From positions 15,125,235 to 15,189,234 of the forward strand of contig LS997565.1 in the NCBI GenBank assembly GCA_000469685.2: a stretch of DNA of 64,000 bases, in the 5' to 3' direction. This document shows, in pieces, positions 61,967 through 64,000 of the stretch. The position numbers and the translations under genes were made by a program. The DNA is from Haemonchus contortus (Eukaryota; Nematoda; Chromadorea; Rhabditida; Trichostrongylidae). The notes under the pieces were generated by a model. The model ran no database searches. It was not told the origin of the DNA and saw nothing but the letters and a program-made list of their open reading frames with translations. The stretch's first letter is position 1, and each line of letters begins with the position of its first letter.

Positions 61967-62224
61967 GGCTGCTTTCATAGTCCGCCGGCCGGCCGGCGTG
62001 CGAGCCGAGGCAGTGCTAGGGGGGAGGAGGGAGGCAGACGGTCAGTTGAGGGGTTGAAAACAAAGAAGAACAAGATCAAAGACCAAACAACCAAGGGCTT
62101 GAACAAATGGTCTTTAATCTTGTCTCTCGTTGTTTACAGCCCATCGATGGGGCTGGCCGACTGTCTGCCTCCCTCCTTCCCACTAACAATGAATCGGCTC
62201 GCACGCCGTACTATGAAAGCAGCC
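61967..62224. mobile_element. 258-bp MITE at palindrome junction
   Basis: It begins GGCTGCTTTCATAG and ends with the complement. The two halves are imperfect inverted copies (GGAGGGAGGCAGAC; CGTGCGAGCCGA; AAAGACCA). ATA flanks both sides, a likely 3-bp target duplication. Its last base directly touches the right arm of the inverted duplication. Confidence 0.8.
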
Positions 62225-64000
62225 ATACCCTGTCATTGTGTATGAAAGAGTGTTCTGTTGACTACGGCTCATTCTTTGTGGTAACTCCAATAAAGGAGGT
62301 CGTACTTCTCGTCAGTGGAGTTACAACAAAGCTATCTATCCAGATTGTTCTCTGGCTAAATAGCTTGAACGGCGACCTTTCTTGATCCATCACCCAAGAG
62401 TAGCGATACCGACGGTCACAAACCGAAAGCTACTCAGGCTCATTTCTCATTCTCTCTTTGGATCAAAACTGCGAGAGGGTAAAACAAAAGAATGAATTGC
62501 AACGGGGTCGACGGGGTTCGGAACGGGTTGATCGGATCAACCGCCAGTCTCCCCACCAAGCACTCTGGGGAGCCGCAGCGAGGTCACATTTTTTTGAAAG
62601 TATTTGTCCATTAGTGGACCCGCAATGGGTACCATACCGAGCCATAAGAGATTTTTGAGTATATTTGAATAGGCAAGAAATGAAGAGTCAAACATTTCAA
62701 GTCGTAGAAGCATTTAGATGCGCGGTTGGCCTGATCGTCCTCAGAGTTAGAAACAGTAACAGACTACCCGGTGAGGTTCGCTACCAGATTGGCGCTTAAG
62801 GCTCTACCTAAGGCACAAATGTGTGTGTATTTGTGTGTGGCGTGTGTCGGTGTGTATGTGTATACGTGTGGTGCGTGTGAAGTGTGCGTATGTGCGACAT
62901 GTTTCCTCAAACCTTTGAACCGAACCATTCGCTTTCAAGGATAAGGCAACATCGAAACGTCGTACTCGATTTTTCCCTTACCTCCTCGAATGCAGCATGC
63001 TTGACAAACATTTGAACTTTCTAGGTTTATTGGTATGCGGTTTACAGCGCAACATTTTGCTTATCCAGGCAGAAGTCGATGTACTTCCTTCAGAATGTCT
63101 ACAGACACGCCTTGTTCATTGTCCTTAACTCGGATTCATCCTCTCCTAATAGAGGAGCTGGTCAGACGTCTTCACGGAAGCTCTAAAGGAAGGAGTGTTT
63201 GCCTTGTCTCCCTGAAGGGAGAACGATTTACCGGACAACTCTGGCTCGTGAAAGGGACGAATGGAGACGTTACTGGCGCCCGCTCGAGGAAATCGATGAT
63301 CAACGGGAAGACAGGTGATACAGGTGAGCAAAGTGAAGCTGAGTCATCTGGCGCAATTATAAAGCCCTGCCCCAGCGATGTTTCCCATCGTTGAAGTGCA
63401 GATTGAATTAATGCGGTTATCATGAATCCTCATTTTCCTGTTGTTCCCCGTCTTATTTTTCATGCGCACATAATATCACATATAATATTATAATATTTTG
63501 TTCGGAAAAAAACTTTCAACTTCGGTCACCCTCATACTGGTTTACACCTATCCACATTATCCCCACCTGCTTCCTGAGATATAGGTGACAGCGAACAAGC
63601 ATCAAAACTCTAGTCCTTGATTCACAAGGAGCAAAAATTCTTTGGCACCACGATGGCCGATTACGGTAATATACCCCGCTCAACGCCGAGCATGACCCTG
63701 TGGTTGATCTTCACTGGCTCTACCTCACCTTTCTATACCTCCTTGCAGTAAGGGCCTCGTGAATCTTGATGTGTTTCGATGTCGTATTGATGTTGTATTA
63801 TGAGTGATGTCAAATATTTACAGTTATCGTGCAAAAAAGTTACAATGATACCACTTTTACTCCTACTCTCATCAACATGGATGGGCATCAACGCACTTGT
63901 GCGGTAGGTTTCAGGTTCAACATAGGTTTATTGTGGTTCCGCGGAGAACGGCTTCATTCCAGTGTGCCCATGAATAAAACGACCCTAAGTCGAAGTTCAT
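62225..64000 (+). repeat. Right arm of inverted duplication
   Basis: Reverse complement of 58857-60614, nearly identical, including the microsatellite (about 62820-62890). It carries an extra 17-base block (ACGGGGTTCGGAACGGG) near 62510 and one extra T near 62480. It runs to the window edge. Confidence 0.95.
63845..64000 (+). CDS. Second aspartic protease gene, 5' part only
   Basis: Exon 1 (63845-63903, signal peptide MIPLLLLLSSTWMGINALV) and the first 38 bases of exon 2 (from 63963, VPMNKTTLSRSS) are identical to the minus-strand gene. The two genes are head to head, with start codons 4.8 kb apart, and share upstream sequence. The rest lies outside the window, so it is not known whether this copy is intact. 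Confidence 0.9.

Noticed and set aside
59463..63394. Identical 119-residue frames at 59463-59822 (minus) and 63035-63394 (plus)
   Set aside because: Their identity only reflects the inverted duplication. They lie upstream of the protease starts, have no splice or domain support, and a second frame is equally open on the other strand.

Overview
The window looks like nuclear DNA of a clade V (strongylid, hookworm-like) nematode. Coding sequence is cut into short exons joined by many 50-60 bp introns and a few kilobase-sized ones. Recognisable products are nematode-typical: a secreted pepsin-like aspartic protease, a Ly6/ODR-2-type GPI protein and a nuclear hormone receptor. Everything between them is packed with Tc1/mariner elements, MITEs and tRNA-derived SINEs. 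I see no bacterial operon, CRISPR or rRNA signal. Most of the real genes had to be assembled by hand from splice sites and reading phase.

Layout. 1-28 kb is gene-poor: isolated candidate exons of unknown genes (about 2.7-3.8, 5.6-8.5, 16.3-17.2, 21.0-21.2 and 23.5-23.7 kb), SINE copies, two tRNA-like repeats, a nested MITE, a 981-bp mariner relic and a non-LTR reverse transcriptase relic. 28.4-32.0 kb (minus) holds a nuclear receptor with a complete two-zinc-finger DNA-binding domain. 32.7-33.1 kb (plus) is the 3' end of a membrane protein gene. 33.5-43.8 kb (plus) is an 11-exon gene for an 815-residue protein I do not recognise; its third intron contains a MITE, a complete Tc1/mariner-type element and a SINE.

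45.8-49.0 kb is a 3.2-kb palindromic (foldback) element with 1.3-kb arms, a 38-bp perfect palindrome near each tip and a tRNA-like sequence in each arm. 49.2-54.7 kb (plus) is a 5-exon gene for a 139-residue Ly6-domain GPI-type protein with a His-rich linker. 57.0-59.0 kb (minus) is a complete 11-exon, 383-residue aspartic protease. Its 5' half and upstream DNA (58857-60614) are repeated in inverted orientation at 62225-64000, so a second protease gene starts at 63845 and runs off the window. The 1.6-kb spacer carries a relic of protease exon 2, a SINE and a MITE lying exactly at the palindrome junction.

The genes do not form one pathway. The protease is secreted (in hookworms such enzymes digest host blood proteins), the Ly6 protein is probably a neuronal surface protein, and the receptor a transcription factor. 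The strongest leads are the foldback element, the near-identical inverted protease duplication and the unrecognised 815-residue protein.
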